From positions 3,127 to 67,126 of the forward strand of contig CAZKFR010000013.1 in assembly GCA_964552015.1 (NCBI GenBank): 64,000 bases of DNA. The letters run 5' to 3'. The notes under the pieces are model-generated. The model was not told the origin of the DNA. It did not search any database and saw nothing but the letters and a program-made list of their open reading frames with translations. Positions 1 through 8,572 of this stretch are shown piece after piece. Source of the stretch: Rhodocaloribacter sp964552015 (GTDB lineage Bacteria; Bacteroidota; Rhodothermia; Rhodothermales; ISCAR-4553). How positions within the stretch are numbered: position 1 is the stretch's first letter; each line of letters starts with the position of its first letter. A program made the translations under genes and the position numbers.

Positions 1-175
1 CTTCAACGACACGGGCCGCGCCACGTACTCGCTCAACGGCGAGCGGGGCGTGCACGCCTCCTGGGAGCCCGCCTACGGCCTGCCGGGCATCCACACGCTC
101 GACGAGTACAACACCCGCCCCCACTACTTCTCCGCCCCCCGCGAAGTGCGCCTCGGGGCGACGCTGTCGTTCTGA
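1..175 (+). CDS. C-terminal end of a TonB-dependent outer-membrane receptor (partial)
   Basis: The reading frame is open from the window edge (first full codon at base 2) to a TGA at 173-175, about 57 residues. The last residues (REVRLGATLSF) end in an aromatic Phe after alternating hydrophobic positions, which is the usual last beta strand of an outer-membrane barrel and typical of TonB-dependent receptors in Bacteroidota. The preceding aromatic and charged segment (HYFSAPREVRLG) is also common in the last hairpin of these receptors. The plug and most of the barrel lie outside the window, so the substrate cannot be named. Another outer-membrane barrel family is possible. Confidence 0.65.
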   Translation, partial: FNDTGRATYSLNGERGVHASWEPAYGLPGIHTLDEYNTRPHYFSAPREVRLGATLSF

Positions 176-217
176 TCGTTCAGCGTTGTCACGTTTAACG
201 TCAAAAGTTCAAACATT

Positions 218-655
218 ATGGCCACGGTAAAGCGGTTTGAAGAACTCGTTGCCTGGCAGACAGCACGTCATCTCGTCAATGAGATTTATGCACTGACCGG
301 TGACGGAGCTTTTGCACGTGATTTCGGTCTACGTGATCAGATTCAACGGGCCGCCGTGTCGGTGATGAGCAACATCGCCGAGGGGTTCGAGAGCCGCACC
401 CAGCGCCTCTTCATCGAACACCTGGGGCGGGCACGGGCCTCTTGTGGAGAGGTTCGTTCCCAACTCTACGTAGCGCTCGACCTAGGCTATATCGACCCGC
501 CCCAGTTCGATGCGCTGTATGAATGCACCGACAAAACATCGCGCCTGATATACCGCTTAATGACGTATCTGACTTCCCTCGATGACACACCCCGCATACG
601 GGAAGATATCCTCCCATACGACCCCTCGGGACGTCTTTCCCAGGAGACAGCCTGA
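218..655 (+). CDS. Four-helix-bundle protein (23S rRNA-IVS / S23 family)
   Basis: This 145-residue protein matches the family of small four-helix-bundle proteins often labelled 'S23' or '23S rRNA intervening sequence protein'. Visible family features are the start FEELVAWQTARHLVNEIY, the central LRDQIQRAAVSVMSNIAEGF, and the helix LGRARASCGEVRSQLYVALDLGYI. The biochemical function of the family is not settled; free-standing copies are common in Bacteroidota and often lie far from rRNA. The ATG at 218 gives the expected family length. The upstream spacer (176-217) carries the CGTT/AACG-type sequence also seen before the next genes. Confidence 0.85.
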   Translation: MATVKRFEELVAWQTARHLVNEIYALTGDGAFARDFGLRDQIQRAAVSVMSNIAEGFESRTQRLFIEHLGRARASCGEVRSQLYVALDLGYIDPPQFDALYECTDKTSRLIYRLMTYLTSLDDTPRIREDILPYDPSGRLSQETA

Positions 656-703
656 TTGCCTTCCCTCACTTTTTGACAACGTGCAACGTTCAACGGGCAA
701 CGT

Positions 704-3700
704 ATGAAACCCTTTCTTTTAACATTCACCCTCGCCCTCACCCTGGCCGTGCCGGCCCTGGCCCAGGACGCCGGGCGGCAGACCGGATGGACGTACGACG
801 AGGTGCGCCGGTGGATCGACCGGCAGGCCGGTAAAGGCGGCCCCGCCACGCCCCTGCAGCTCGACTGCGTGGACTTCACCAACCGCCGCGACGCCGTCAT
901 GAACGGCAACCGCATCACCACGCAGATCCTCAACTTCGGCTCCATCTCCGCCCCCGGCAACACCATCACGGACATCGTCTGGAACGGCCTCGGCTACGGC
1001 TACGAGTTTGGCCCCTTCGTGGCCGCCGAGGTCGTCGACGAGGGGCACCGCGACCCCAAGAGCGTGCAGCTCCGCGACGAGAACGGCAACCTGGTCCTGG
1101 ACGAGAACGGCGACCCCATCTGGGTGATGCACATCGTCTCGGACGGCATCGTCTCCAACGGCGGCGAGGTCTCGCCGGATGGTTCCACGTTCTGGGGCTG
1201 GCAGCCTATCCCGTGCGCCCAGCCCGTGGGCAACTTCGCCGGCATCGAGGTGGTCAGCCCCAACTCGTCGCTCATCCCCACCAGCGACGCCCCGGACAAA
1301 GACCTCGACGGCAAGCCGGACTCGTGGCCCGACTCGTGGTTCAACCCCAACCTGAAGGAGTACGTCTGGCCCGGCGCGCTCCAGCAGGGCGCCTCCAACG
1401 CCGACAAGGAGGCCCTCTACTTCATGAACGACTACAGCAACTGCGAATTCGCTTACGACCCCTTCCCGTCCGACCCCGACCTCAACTGCGGCCTGGGCCT
1501 GGAGGTGGAGGTCCGCATTTACCAGTGGGCCAACCCGCTGGCCGAAGACGCCATCTTCCTCATCTACAAGATCACCAACAAGAGCGAGCGCGACCTGGAG
1601 AAGGTCACCTTCGGCATGTGGGGCGATCCCCACGTGGGCGGCCCGGGCGACTGGCCCGACGACTTCGCTTTCTTCGACAAGAACCTCGACATGGTCTTTG
1701 CCTGGGATGCCGACGGTCGCTCCGACATCCCCGGCCGTCCCCCGGGCTACTTCGGCTACAAGTTCCTCGAAAGCCCCGGCGTGGGTAACGAGATCATCGA
1801 CGGCCAGTTCTTTCAGGGTGACGGCATCGACAACGATGGCGACGGAATGGTCGACGAGTCGTGGACGGACGGCATCGACAACGACAACGACTGGGACCCC
1901 GAACGCGACGACGTGGGCGTCGACGGCATCCCGGGCACCGGCGATGAAGGCGAGAACGACGGCCGCCCCACGGCCGGCGACCCGTTCGACATCACCCGCC
2001 CCGGCGAGCCCAACTTCGAGTTCACCGACATCGACGAGAGCGATATGATCGGGCTGACCTCGTTTGCCTCGCCCCGCTTCGCCGGCAGCCGTATCTCGAA
2101 CGACGAACAGGTGTGGGACTGGGTCACCCCCGGCCGCTTCGACAGCGTGCCCGCCGAGCCGGGTGACTACGTCTTCCTCTACGGGTCGGGCAGCTTCAAG
2201 CTCCGTGCCGGCGAGACGAAACGCTTCTCCATCGCCCTGATCGTCGGCGAAAACCTGGAAGACCTGCGCCTCAACGCGCAGACCGTCCAGCAGATCTTCA
2301 ACGTCGGCTACCGCTTCGCCAAGCCGCCCGAGAAGCCCATCGTCCGCGCCGTGGCCGGCGACGGCAAGGTGACGCTCTACTGGGACGACCGCGCCGAGGC
2401 GAGTGTCGACCCCCTCTCCCGTGAGCAGGACTTCGAGGGCTACGTCATCTACCGGTCGACCGACCACGAGTTCAGCGACCAGCAGACCATCACCGACATC
2501 AACGGCTCCAAATTCCTGTTCCGCCCGCTGACGAACAGCCTGGGTGTGGAAGCCAAATTCGACCTCGACAACGGCCTGAAGGGGCCGTCCCCGATCCCCT
2601 TCCCGCAACGCGGCGTCGCCTACGACCTCGGCGACGACACCGGCCTGTTCCACACCTACGTGGACTCGAACAACGTCGTCAACGGGCAGACGTACTACTA
2701 CGCCGTCGTCGCCTACGACCGGGGCTTCGCCGGCGAGAGCGGGGACGTGCTGGTCGGCATCCCGCCGAGTGAGACGAGCAAGACGATCACCTACAACCCC
2801 GTCACGGACGACTACATCTTCGACGTCAACACCGTCGCCGTGACGCCGGCGCCGCGCGTGGCCGGCTACGTCCCGCCCTCGATCGAGGCGGCCGGCGGGA
2901 TCGTGCACACCCAGGGCCATGCCACCGGACAGATCACGGTCAACATCGTCGACGAGATGGCCGTGCCGGACGGCGGCGAATACAGCATCCGCTTCGAAGA
3001 GGTCGACGGCCAGGTCGTTTACTCGGTCGTGGACGAGGTGCTGCGCACGGCCACCGTTCGCGCCATCGTGGGCAAGACGTCTTCGCTCGGCGTGCGGAAC
3101 GTGATCCCGGAGACGTTCCAGCTCACGAACGCCAGCGGCGCCGTCTTGCAGGAAGGCGTTGACTATGAATTGAATGCCGCCAGCGGCTCGGTCCTGATCC
3201 TGGGCGGGGCCGAGGACGGCGAGGAGCTGCTGGCCACGTTCCGCTACTACCCCCTCTACCGGAGCGACCGGCTCCAGTCCGAGGAGTCCAACATCGTGTT
3301 CGACGGCCTCCACCTGTTCGTGCAGGACGACGCGCTGGCGCTCGACCTGGAGCAGACCGGCTGGGTGCAGGGCGGCGACGGCATCCCTTACACCGTGCGC
3401 GTGGCCACCTCCGGGCCGGGACGTAAGGCTCAGCCGTTCGACTACGAAATCACATTCTCGGACAACCCCGTCACCACCAGCTTCAGCAACAACCTGCCGC
3501 TGCCCTTCGAGATCGTCAACCTGACGCGGGCCAACCAGCCGATCCAGGCCTTCGTGCCCGACCTCAACCGCAACGGTGCCTGGGACGTCAACGAGCAGAT
3601 CATCTTCCTCGAAGACATCGACGGCACGCTGACGGCCACCTGGGAAGTCAAGTTCGACGACACCGGCGCGAAACCCGGCAGCGGCGACGTGTTTTTCGTC

Positions 3701-4102
3701 CGCACCTTCAAGCCGTTCCGTTCCGACGACGTCTACACCTTCAAGACCGTTGGCGCCACGACGGATGCCGCCCGTGTCAAGAACGAGTTGCGCAACGTCT
3801 ATGTGGTGCCCAACCCGTACGTCGCCACAAACGAGATCGAGCCGCGCAACCCGATCTCACGCTCCGAACGGGGCGACCGCCGGCTCTACTTCGCCAACGT
3901 GCCCCAACGGTGCACGATCCGCATCTACACCCTCGCCGGCGAACTCGTCGACGTGATCGAACACGACAGCACGCTCGACGACGGCAAAGCCTTCTGGGAC
4001 CTGCGCTCGAAAGACAACATGAACATCGCCTACGGCCTCTACCTCTTCCACGTGGAATCGGAGGAAGGATCGTACATCGGCAAGTTTGCGGTCATCAAAT
4101 AG
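704..4102 (+). CDS. Large T9SS-exported protein with fibronectin-like region and C-terminal sorting domain
   Basis: This protein has 1132 residues. It begins with a Sec signal peptide (MKPFLLTFTLALTLAVPALAQ, cleavage likely after AQ). Around residues 371-425 is an Asp/Gly/Asn-rich stretch (GDGIDNDGDGMVDES and DGIDNDNDWDPERDD) that looks like thrombospondin type 3 or dockerin-like calcium loops. Residues of about 540-690 resemble a fibronectin type III-like fold (KVTLYWDD, GYVIYRSTD, YYYAVVAYDRG). The last 95 residues (NVYVVPNPYV, RIYTLAGELVDVIEHD, YGLYLFHVES, GKFAVIK) form a FlgD-like/T9SS type A sorting domain, so export by type IX secretion is expected. It lies 98 bp before a PorV-family gene on the same strand. 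The substrate or surface role is not recognisable. Confidence 0.85.
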   Translation: MKPFLLTFTLALTLAVPALAQDAGRQTGWTYDEVRRWIDRQAGKGGPATPLQLDCVDFTNRRDAVMNGNRITTQILNFGSISAPGNTITDIVWNGLGYGYEFGPFVAAEVVDEGHRDPKSVQLRDENGNLVLDENGDPIWVMHIVSDGIVSNGGEVSPDGSTFWGWQPIPCAQPVGNFAGIEVVSPNSSLIPTSDAPDKDLDGKPDSWPDSWFNPNLKEYVWPGALQQGASNADKEALYFMNDYSNCEFAYDPFPSDPDLNCGLGLEVEVRIYQWANPLAEDAIFLIYKITNKSERDLEKVTFGMWGDPHVGGPGDWPDDFAFFDKNLDMVFAWDADGRSDIPGRPPGYFGYKFLESPGVGNEIIDGQFFQGDGIDNDGDGMVDESWTDGIDNDNDWDPERDDVGVDGIPGTGDEGENDGRPTAGDPFDITRPGEPNFEFTDIDESDMIGLTSFASPRFAGSRISNDEQVWDWVTPGRFDSVPAEPGDYVFLYGSGSFKLRAGETKRFSIALIVGENLEDLRLNAQTVQQIFNVGYRFAKPPEKPIVRAVAGDGKVTLYWDDRAEASVDPLSREQDFEGYVIYRSTDHEFSDQQTITDINGSKFLFRPLTNSLGVEAKFDLDNGLKGPSPIPFPQRGVAYDLGDDTGLFHTYVDSNNVVNGQTYYYAVVAYDRGFAGESGDVLVGIPPSETSKTITYNPVTDDYIFDVNTVAVTPAPRVAGYVPPSIEAAGGIVHTQGHATGQITVNIVDEMAVPDGGEYSIRFEEVDGQVVYSVVDEVLRTATVRAIVGKTSSLGVRNVIPETFQLTNASGAVLQEGVDYELNAASGSVLILGGAEDGEELLATFRYYPLYRSDRLQSEESNIVFDGLHLFVQDDALALDLEQTGWVQGGDGIPYTVRVATSGPGRKAQPFDYEITFSDNPVTTSFSNNLPLPFEIVNLTRANQPIQAFVPDLNRNGAWDVNEQIIFLEDIDGTLTATWEVKFDDTGAKPGSGDVFFVRTFKPFRSDDVYTFKTVGATTDAARVKNELRNVYVVPNPYVATNEIEPRNPISRSERGDRRLYFANVPQRCTIRIYTLAGELVDVIEHDSTLDDGKAFWDLRSKDNMNIAYGLYLFHVESEEGSYIGKFAVIK

Positions 4103-4180
4103 CGTTGAGACGTTAGCTCGTCGCCATGACGGCACGTCAGGCCTCCGTGACCTTCGGGTGCCAGCCCGCTAACGTTATCA

Positions 4181-4198
4181 CGTTCAAACGTTTGAACG
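4181..4198. repeat. Perfect 18-bp palindrome just upstream of the PorV-family start
   Basis: CGTTCAAACGTTTGAACG is a perfect inverted repeat of two 9-base arms. It ends two bases before the ATG at 4201. It could be an operator, a weak RNA hairpin over the start codon, or one copy of an intergenic repeat, since similar CGTT/AACG-rich spacers occur at 176-217, 665-703 and 13731-13787. The palindrome is seen directly; any function is inferred. Confidence 0.6.
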
Positions 4199-4200
4199 AA

Positions 4201-5241
4201 ATGAAACGACGGATCCCCCTGTTGATCTTGCTGCTTCTGGCCGTGCCGGTGCAGGCACAGACCCTCGGTGAGGCCGAAGAGCCGGAGACGATCACGAAGG
4301 TCGGCACGACGGCGGCGCAGTTCCTCAAGCTGGGCGTCGGTGCGCGGGCGGTGGCGCTGGGCGGCACGTTCGTGGCCGAGGCCAGCGACCTCTCGGCGCT
4401 GTACTGGAACCCGGCCGGGCTGGCGCGTCTGAACGGTAGCGCCGTCCAGCTGGCCCATACCCGCTACCTGGCCGACATCGACTACAGCTTCGCCGCGTTC
4501 GGCCTCAACCTGGGCAACGCCGGCACCCTGGCCGCCTCGCTGATCTTCCTAGACTCGGGCGAGATGGAGGTTCGCACCATCCGCGATCCCGAGGGCACCG
4601 GCGAACGGTTCAAGGTGCAGGATTTCGCCCTTCAGCTCACCTACGCGCGTGCCCTGACCGATCGCTTTTCCATCGGTGGGACGGCCAAGTACATCAACGA
4701 GCGCATCTGGCACAGCACGGCTTCGGCCTTCGCCTTCGACATCGGCATCCTCTTCACCACCCCGTTCGAGCCGCTCCGCCTGGGAGCCAGCATGGCCAAC
4801 TTTGGTCCGAAGATGCAGATGAACGGCCGGGACATCCTGTTCAGCGTGGACCCCGACCCCGACCGGCAGGGCAACGTGGAAGTGGTCAACTCGGCGTTCC
4901 TCACCGACCGTCACCCGCTGCCGCTGCTCTTCCGCGTCGGACTGGCCTGGGACGCCCTCGCCACGGCCAACCACCGCGTCGTCGTCCTGACCGACGCCGC
5001 CCATCCCAATGACAACAGCGAGTACATGAACGTCGGGATGGAGTACAGCTTCCGTAACCTGCTGGCGCTCCGGGGCGGGTTCCGCAACCTGTTCGAGCGC
5101 GACGGCGAGCAGGGCCTCACCTTCGGCGCCGGCCTCAACGTCCGCCTGGACCGTACCCTGCGCGTACGCTTCGACTATGCCTATGCCGACTTCGGCCGCC
5201 TCGAACAGACCCACTGGTTCACCTTCGACCTGGCATTCTGA
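4201..5241 (+). CDS. PorV/PorQ family outer-membrane protein
   Basis: The protein has 346 residues from the ATG at 4201. This start is preferred over an in-frame ATG at 4126 because it opens directly into a signal peptide (MKRRIPLLILLLLAVPVQAQ). The mature N-terminus (KVGTTAAQFLKLGVGARAVA, GGTFVAEASDLSALYWNPAGLA) is the hallmark of the PorV/PorQ (UPF0164-like) family, and the C-terminus ends in Phe (WFTFDLAF) like a FadL-type barrel. PorV shuttles T9SS cargo to the attachment complex. The gene follows a T9SS cargo gene and precedes another (5339-6979), which fits that role. Whether this copy is the true PorV or a cargo-specific paralogue cannot be told from sequence. Confidence 0.85.
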   Translation: MKRRIPLLILLLLAVPVQAQTLGEAEEPETITKVGTTAAQFLKLGVGARAVALGGTFVAEASDLSALYWNPAGLARLNGSAVQLAHTRYLADIDYSFAAFGLNLGNAGTLAASLIFLDSGEMEVRTIRDPEGTGERFKVQDFALQLTYARALTDRFSIGGTAKYINERIWHSTASAFAFDIGILFTTPFEPLRLGASMANFGPKMQMNGRDILFSVDPDPDRQGNVEVVNSAFLTDRHPLPLLFRVGLAWDALATANHRVVVLTDAAHPNDNSEYMNVGMEYSFRNLLALRGGFRNLFERDGEQGLTFGAGLNVRLDRTLRVRFDYAYADFGRLEQTHWFTFDLAF

Positions 5242-5338
5242 CGTTCCTCCCGTCGTAACTCGTCAGGTGTCCATCGTCACAGAACCTGGAGCCATGCGCG
5301 TCGCCCCCCATCCACCGTACCCCTCAACCCGGCCTCCC

Positions 5339-6979
5339 ATGTCGAAACGGCTTCTGCCTTCTCTCGCGCTGATGCTGGCCCTGGTGAGCGCCGCCGCTGT
5401 GCCAGCACTCGGACAGATCCTGCACGACCTGACCGAGCGCACGGTCCTGCTGGCGCCCTCGGAGACGGTGGTAGCCGGCAAGCGCGCCACGCTGACGACC
5501 ACTTCATCCGTCGTCGAGGCCCCGTTCAACGGGGTGGTGATACAGGGGTATGCCGACGATCCGAACGTGAAGGGCTGGATCCGCTTCGAGGAGCGCGGCG
5601 GCTGGGGTGCCTGGCAACCGATGCGCCTCATCCGGTCGGCCACGGACGGGACGTTCGCCGGCGGCTACCGGGATGAGATCTACCGCAGCGGTCAGCGATT
5701 CGAACTGCGTTTTGAGTTCACGGCGGGTACGTCTTTCCACCTCGTGGGCGCCGGCGTCTTCGACAACCGCAACGACGAGGACCGTCAGGCAGCGGGCGGA
5801 ATCGTCCCACGCTACGGCAAGAAGACGGGCCACATCATTCCCCCGCCGCTCATTACCCGGGCCGAGTGGGGCGCCGCACCGTTCCGGGGCACCCCCTCCC
5901 CGCTGGCGCCGAACGGCTACGAGTACATGACCTTTCACCACGCCGCCGGCTACTCGGCCACGACGAAAGAGGAAGGCATCCGGCAGGTGAAGGCCATCCA
6001 GGACCTGCACCAGAACGTCCGGGGATGGAGCGACATCGGCTACCAGTTCCTCATCGACCGGGGGGGGCATCTGTACCAGGGCCGTCCTTTCCTCGACGAC
6101 GCCACCTCGCTGGAGGAAGTGCCGGCGCTGGCCCTCGGCGCCCACGTGGGCGGCCACAACACCGGCAACATCGGCGTCTCGCTCCTGGGCTGCTACCACC
6201 CGCCGGAAGGATCGTTCTGTCAGGAGGTCATCACGCCGGAAGCCCTCGAGACGTACATCGTCCTGTTCGCCTTCCTGAGCGAACGCTACGGCGTCGAGCC
6301 CGAACTCATCCGGGGCCACCGCGATTTTTCGAGCACGGCCTGCCCCGGCGACAACAACTACGTCCTGCTCCCCTCCCTGCGTGAAGACGTGGCCCAGATG
6401 CTCCTGACCGGCAACGCACCGCTCGGCCAGGCCGTGCTGGCCGCCAGCGTGGATGCCGTCGGGGTCGTGCGCCTGGCCTGGGAGGTCGTGGCGGACAACG
6501 GCATCGCCGGCTTCCGCCTCGTGCGTGTCATCGACGGGACGCCCGAGATCATCTATGAAAGCCAGGCCGCACTCCCCGACCTCATCGCCGACGAAGGGGT
6601 CCGCCGGCCCGGCGCGGTACGCTACGAACTGTATGCGTTCGACGCGACGGGCCGCACCCAGCTGCTGGCTTCCACCGAGGTGGTCGTGGAAACACCCGAC
6701 CGGTTCACCCTGGCCGAAGTTTTTCCCAATCCCCTTCGGGACCGGGCCACGATCCGGTATTTCCTGGAGCGCGACGGCTTCGTCGACCTCCGTATCTATG
6801 ATGCCACCGGCCGCGAGGTCCGTCGCCTCGTCGACGCGTACCAGCGCAGGGGACAGTGGTATACCGTTCCCTTCGACGCCACGGACCTGCCCGCCGGCGT
6901 GTATTTCTACCGCCTCCGTGTCGAGGGGTTTGCCGGGATCGACTTCGACCGCACGGGCACCCTCGTCCTCGTACGCTAA
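5339..6979 (+). CDS. N-acetylmuramoyl-L-alanine amidase (PGRP/Amidase_2) with T9SS sorting domain
   Basis: This is a 546-residue secreted zinc amidase. The ATG at 5339 opens into a signal peptide (MSKRLLPSLALMLALVSAAA then VPALGQ); the longer in-frame start at 5177 overlaps the previous gene and is not used. Residues 170-340 hold the peptidoglycan-recognition/amidase_2 domain: TRAEWGA, the HH pair at 200-201, the GYQFLID strand, His327 in GHRDF and Cys335 in TACPGD. These are the zinc ligands of catalytically active members, which cut the bond between muramic acid and L-Ala. The last 90 residues (VFPNPLRDRATIRYFL, LRIYDATGREVRRLVD, AGVYFYRLRV) are a T9SS type A sorting domain. A cell-wall or predatory/defensive target is inferred. 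Confidence 0.88.
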   Translation: MSKRLLPSLALMLALVSAAAVPALGQILHDLTERTVLLAPSETVVAGKRATLTTTSSVVEAPFNGVVIQGYADDPNVKGWIRFEERGGWGAWQPMRLIRSATDGTFAGGYRDEIYRSGQRFELRFEFTAGTSFHLVGAGVFDNRNDEDRQAAGGIVPRYGKKTGHIIPPPLITRAEWGAAPFRGTPSPLAPNGYEYMTFHHAAGYSATTKEEGIRQVKAIQDLHQNVRGWSDIGYQFLIDRGGHLYQGRPFLDDATSLEEVPALALGAHVGGHNTGNIGVSLLGCYHPPEGSFCQEVITPEALETYIVLFAFLSERYGVEPELIRGHRDFSSTACPGDNNYVLLPSLREDVAQMLLTGNAPLGQAVLAASVDAVGVVRLAWEVVADNGIAGFRLVRVIDGTPEIIYESQAALPDLIADEGVRRPGAVRYELYAFDATGRTQLLASTEVVVETPDRFTLAEVFPNPLRDRATIRYFLERDGFVDLRIYDATGREVRRLVDAYQRRGQWYTVPFDATDLPAGVYFYRLRVEGFAGIDFDRTGTLVLVR

Positions 6980-7010
6980 TACGACACGGGCGATCTTCCT
7001 CGAGTGATAC

Positions 7011-7042
7011 TTGAAGTGGACGGGCCGTTCGCCTTATCTTTT
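7011..7042 (+). promoter_or_regulatory. Candidate Bacteroidota-type promoter for the SpoIID-like gene
   Basis: A TTG at 7011-7013 and TATCTTTT at 7035-7042 are separated by 21 bases. This resembles the Bacteroidota sigma-A consensus (TTTG, about 19-21 bases, TAnnTTTG). It lies 70 bases upstream of the ATG at 7112 and inside an otherwise unexplained 132-base gap. Confidence 0.4.
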
Positions 7043-7111
7043 CGGGCAACCTACCTCGGTCCGGGCCGTCGTACCCCCGGACGTCCTGCGAACCCTACCC
7101 CGGGATCCGAT

Positions 7112-8536
7112 ATGGTTGTCACGCCCCGACGTCCCTGGTGGCCGGCCACGGCCCTGTGCGCCCTGCTGCTCGCCCTGGCACTCCCCGCCCGTGCCGATGA
7201 CGATCTCCTCCGCATCCGCCTCTTCGATCGGGAAAACCCGAAGGCCCTGACGATCTCCAGCGAAGACGGCCTGTTGCTGTATGCCGGCGACGCCACCGAA
7301 CCGATGCAACACCTCGGCCGGAACGCATCGGTTCGGATCAGCGTGCGCGGTACCGAGTTGTTCGTGGAAGTGGACGACCTGCGCCTGCATGCCACATCGC
7401 TCCGCGTGCGGCCCGACGGCGCTAACCCGATGACCCTCACGGCGACGACCGCGGGGGACGAGACGGTAACCCGTCGCTATCCCGGCACCCTGACCCTTAC
7501 GCCCGGTCCCGACGGCAGTCTGGTGGTCGTCAACCATGTCGACGTGGAGACCTACGTGGCCGCCGTCGTCGCGCGCGAGTACGGGTTCGACGACCTCGAA
7601 GGAGCCAAGGCCATGGCCGTCCTCATCCGCACCTATGCCCTGCGGGCCCTCGGGAAGTTCGGAGCCGATTACGACCATGTCGATCACACCCTGTCGCAGG
7701 TGTATCAGGGCCTCGACCGCATCTCCGAGGTGGCGCGGGAAGCCGCCCGGCAGACGGCCGGTGAGATCCTGACCTACCGCGGTGAACCGGTCGAGGCCGT
7801 CTATTTTGCCTCCAGCGGAGGACACACGGCGGACAACGAGACCGTCTGGGAGGCCGCTCCCCGCCCCTACCTGCGGGGTAAACGCGATCCCTACGACCGC
7901 TCGCCCCACGCCTCCTGGCAATTCAGGGCGAATCGCTCGGAGTTGCTCGCCGCGCTCTCGGACGCTTTCGGCCAGCGGGTCGAAGGGTTTCTCATTGAAG
8001 AGCGCAGCCGCGACGGGCGCGTCCGTACCATCACGCTGCTCGGATCGCCGGAACGCACGGTCACGGGCAATGCGTTCCGCCTGGCAGTCCTGAAGCGGTT
8101 CGGCCCCACGAGCCTCAAGAGCACCCTGTTCGATGCCCGGGTGCAGGGCAACCAGTACGTCTTCGACGGGCGCGGCTTCGGGCATGGGGTCGGTCTGAGC
8201 CAGTGGGGGGCCCACGAGATGGCGCGGCAGGGACACGACTACCGCGACATCCTGGCCTTCTATTACACGGACGTGCAGATCCAGCGCAATGCCGACTATG
8301 CGGCCCTGCTCGCCCGTCGGGACACCCCTCCGGCCCTTGCCGACGCCATGCCACGTCCGGAAACCCCGGTTTCTGCGGACCTCACGGCGGGTTCATCCCG
8401 GGCTGAACCCGACGACGCGGCCCCGCTCCCGCCGCCTCGTCCGCAGCGAGCAGAACCGGAACGAGCGATCCTTTCGTGGACCGGCCCGGCTCGTACGTCA
8501 TTCCGGCGGAGCCAGCCGCGCCGCCTGGGCTGGTAG
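7112..8536 (+). CDS. SpoIID/LytB domain protein (peptidoglycan glycan-strand lytic enzyme family)
   Basis: The protein has 474 residues from the ATG at 7112, which leads straight into a signal peptide (MVVTPRRPWWPATALCALLL then ALALPARA). A GTG at 7004 in the same frame would add a poor N-terminus. The middle carries the SpoIID signature: VETYVAAVVAREYGFDDLEG followed by AMAVLIRTYALRA, then AVYFASSGGHTADNE, and near the C-terminus GRGFGHGVGLSQWGAHEMA. The Glu in VVARE aligns with the catalytic Glu of SpoIID lytic transglycosylases, which remove stem-free glycan ends. In non-sporing bacteria such proteins act in cell-wall remodelling or division. The last 80 residues are a low-complexity Pro/Arg/Glu tail. 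It is followed 36 bp later by a TonB receptor. Confidence 0.87.
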   Translation: MVVTPRRPWWPATALCALLLALALPARADDDLLRIRLFDRENPKALTISSEDGLLLYAGDATEPMQHLGRNASVRISVRGTELFVEVDDLRLHATSLRVRPDGANPMTLTATTAGDETVTRRYPGTLTLTPGPDGSLVVVNHVDVETYVAAVVAREYGFDDLEGAKAMAVLIRTYALRALGKFGADYDHVDHTLSQVYQGLDRISEVAREAARQTAGEILTYRGEPVEAVYFASSGGHTADNETVWEAAPRPYLRGKRDPYDRSPHASWQFRANRSELLAALSDAFGQRVEGFLIEERSRDGRVRTITLLGSPERTVTGNAFRLAVLKRFGPTSLKSTLFDARVQGNQYVFDGRGFGHGVGLSQWGAHEMARQGHDYRDILAFYYTDVQIQRNADYAALLARRDTPPALADAMPRPETPVSADLTAGSSRAEPDDAAPLPPPRPQRAEPERAILSWTGPARTSFRRSQPRRLGW

Positions 8537-8572
8537 GCCCGCCAGCCGCTTCCCGCTCTCCTCACCGACGCG

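Noticed and set aside
719..3313. An 864-codon open frame antisense to the T9SS cargo gene.
   Set aside because: It is Val/Asp/Gly/Ala-rich with no signal or domain and mirrors the GC-rich codon use of the plus-strand gene, which has a signal peptide and sorting domain.
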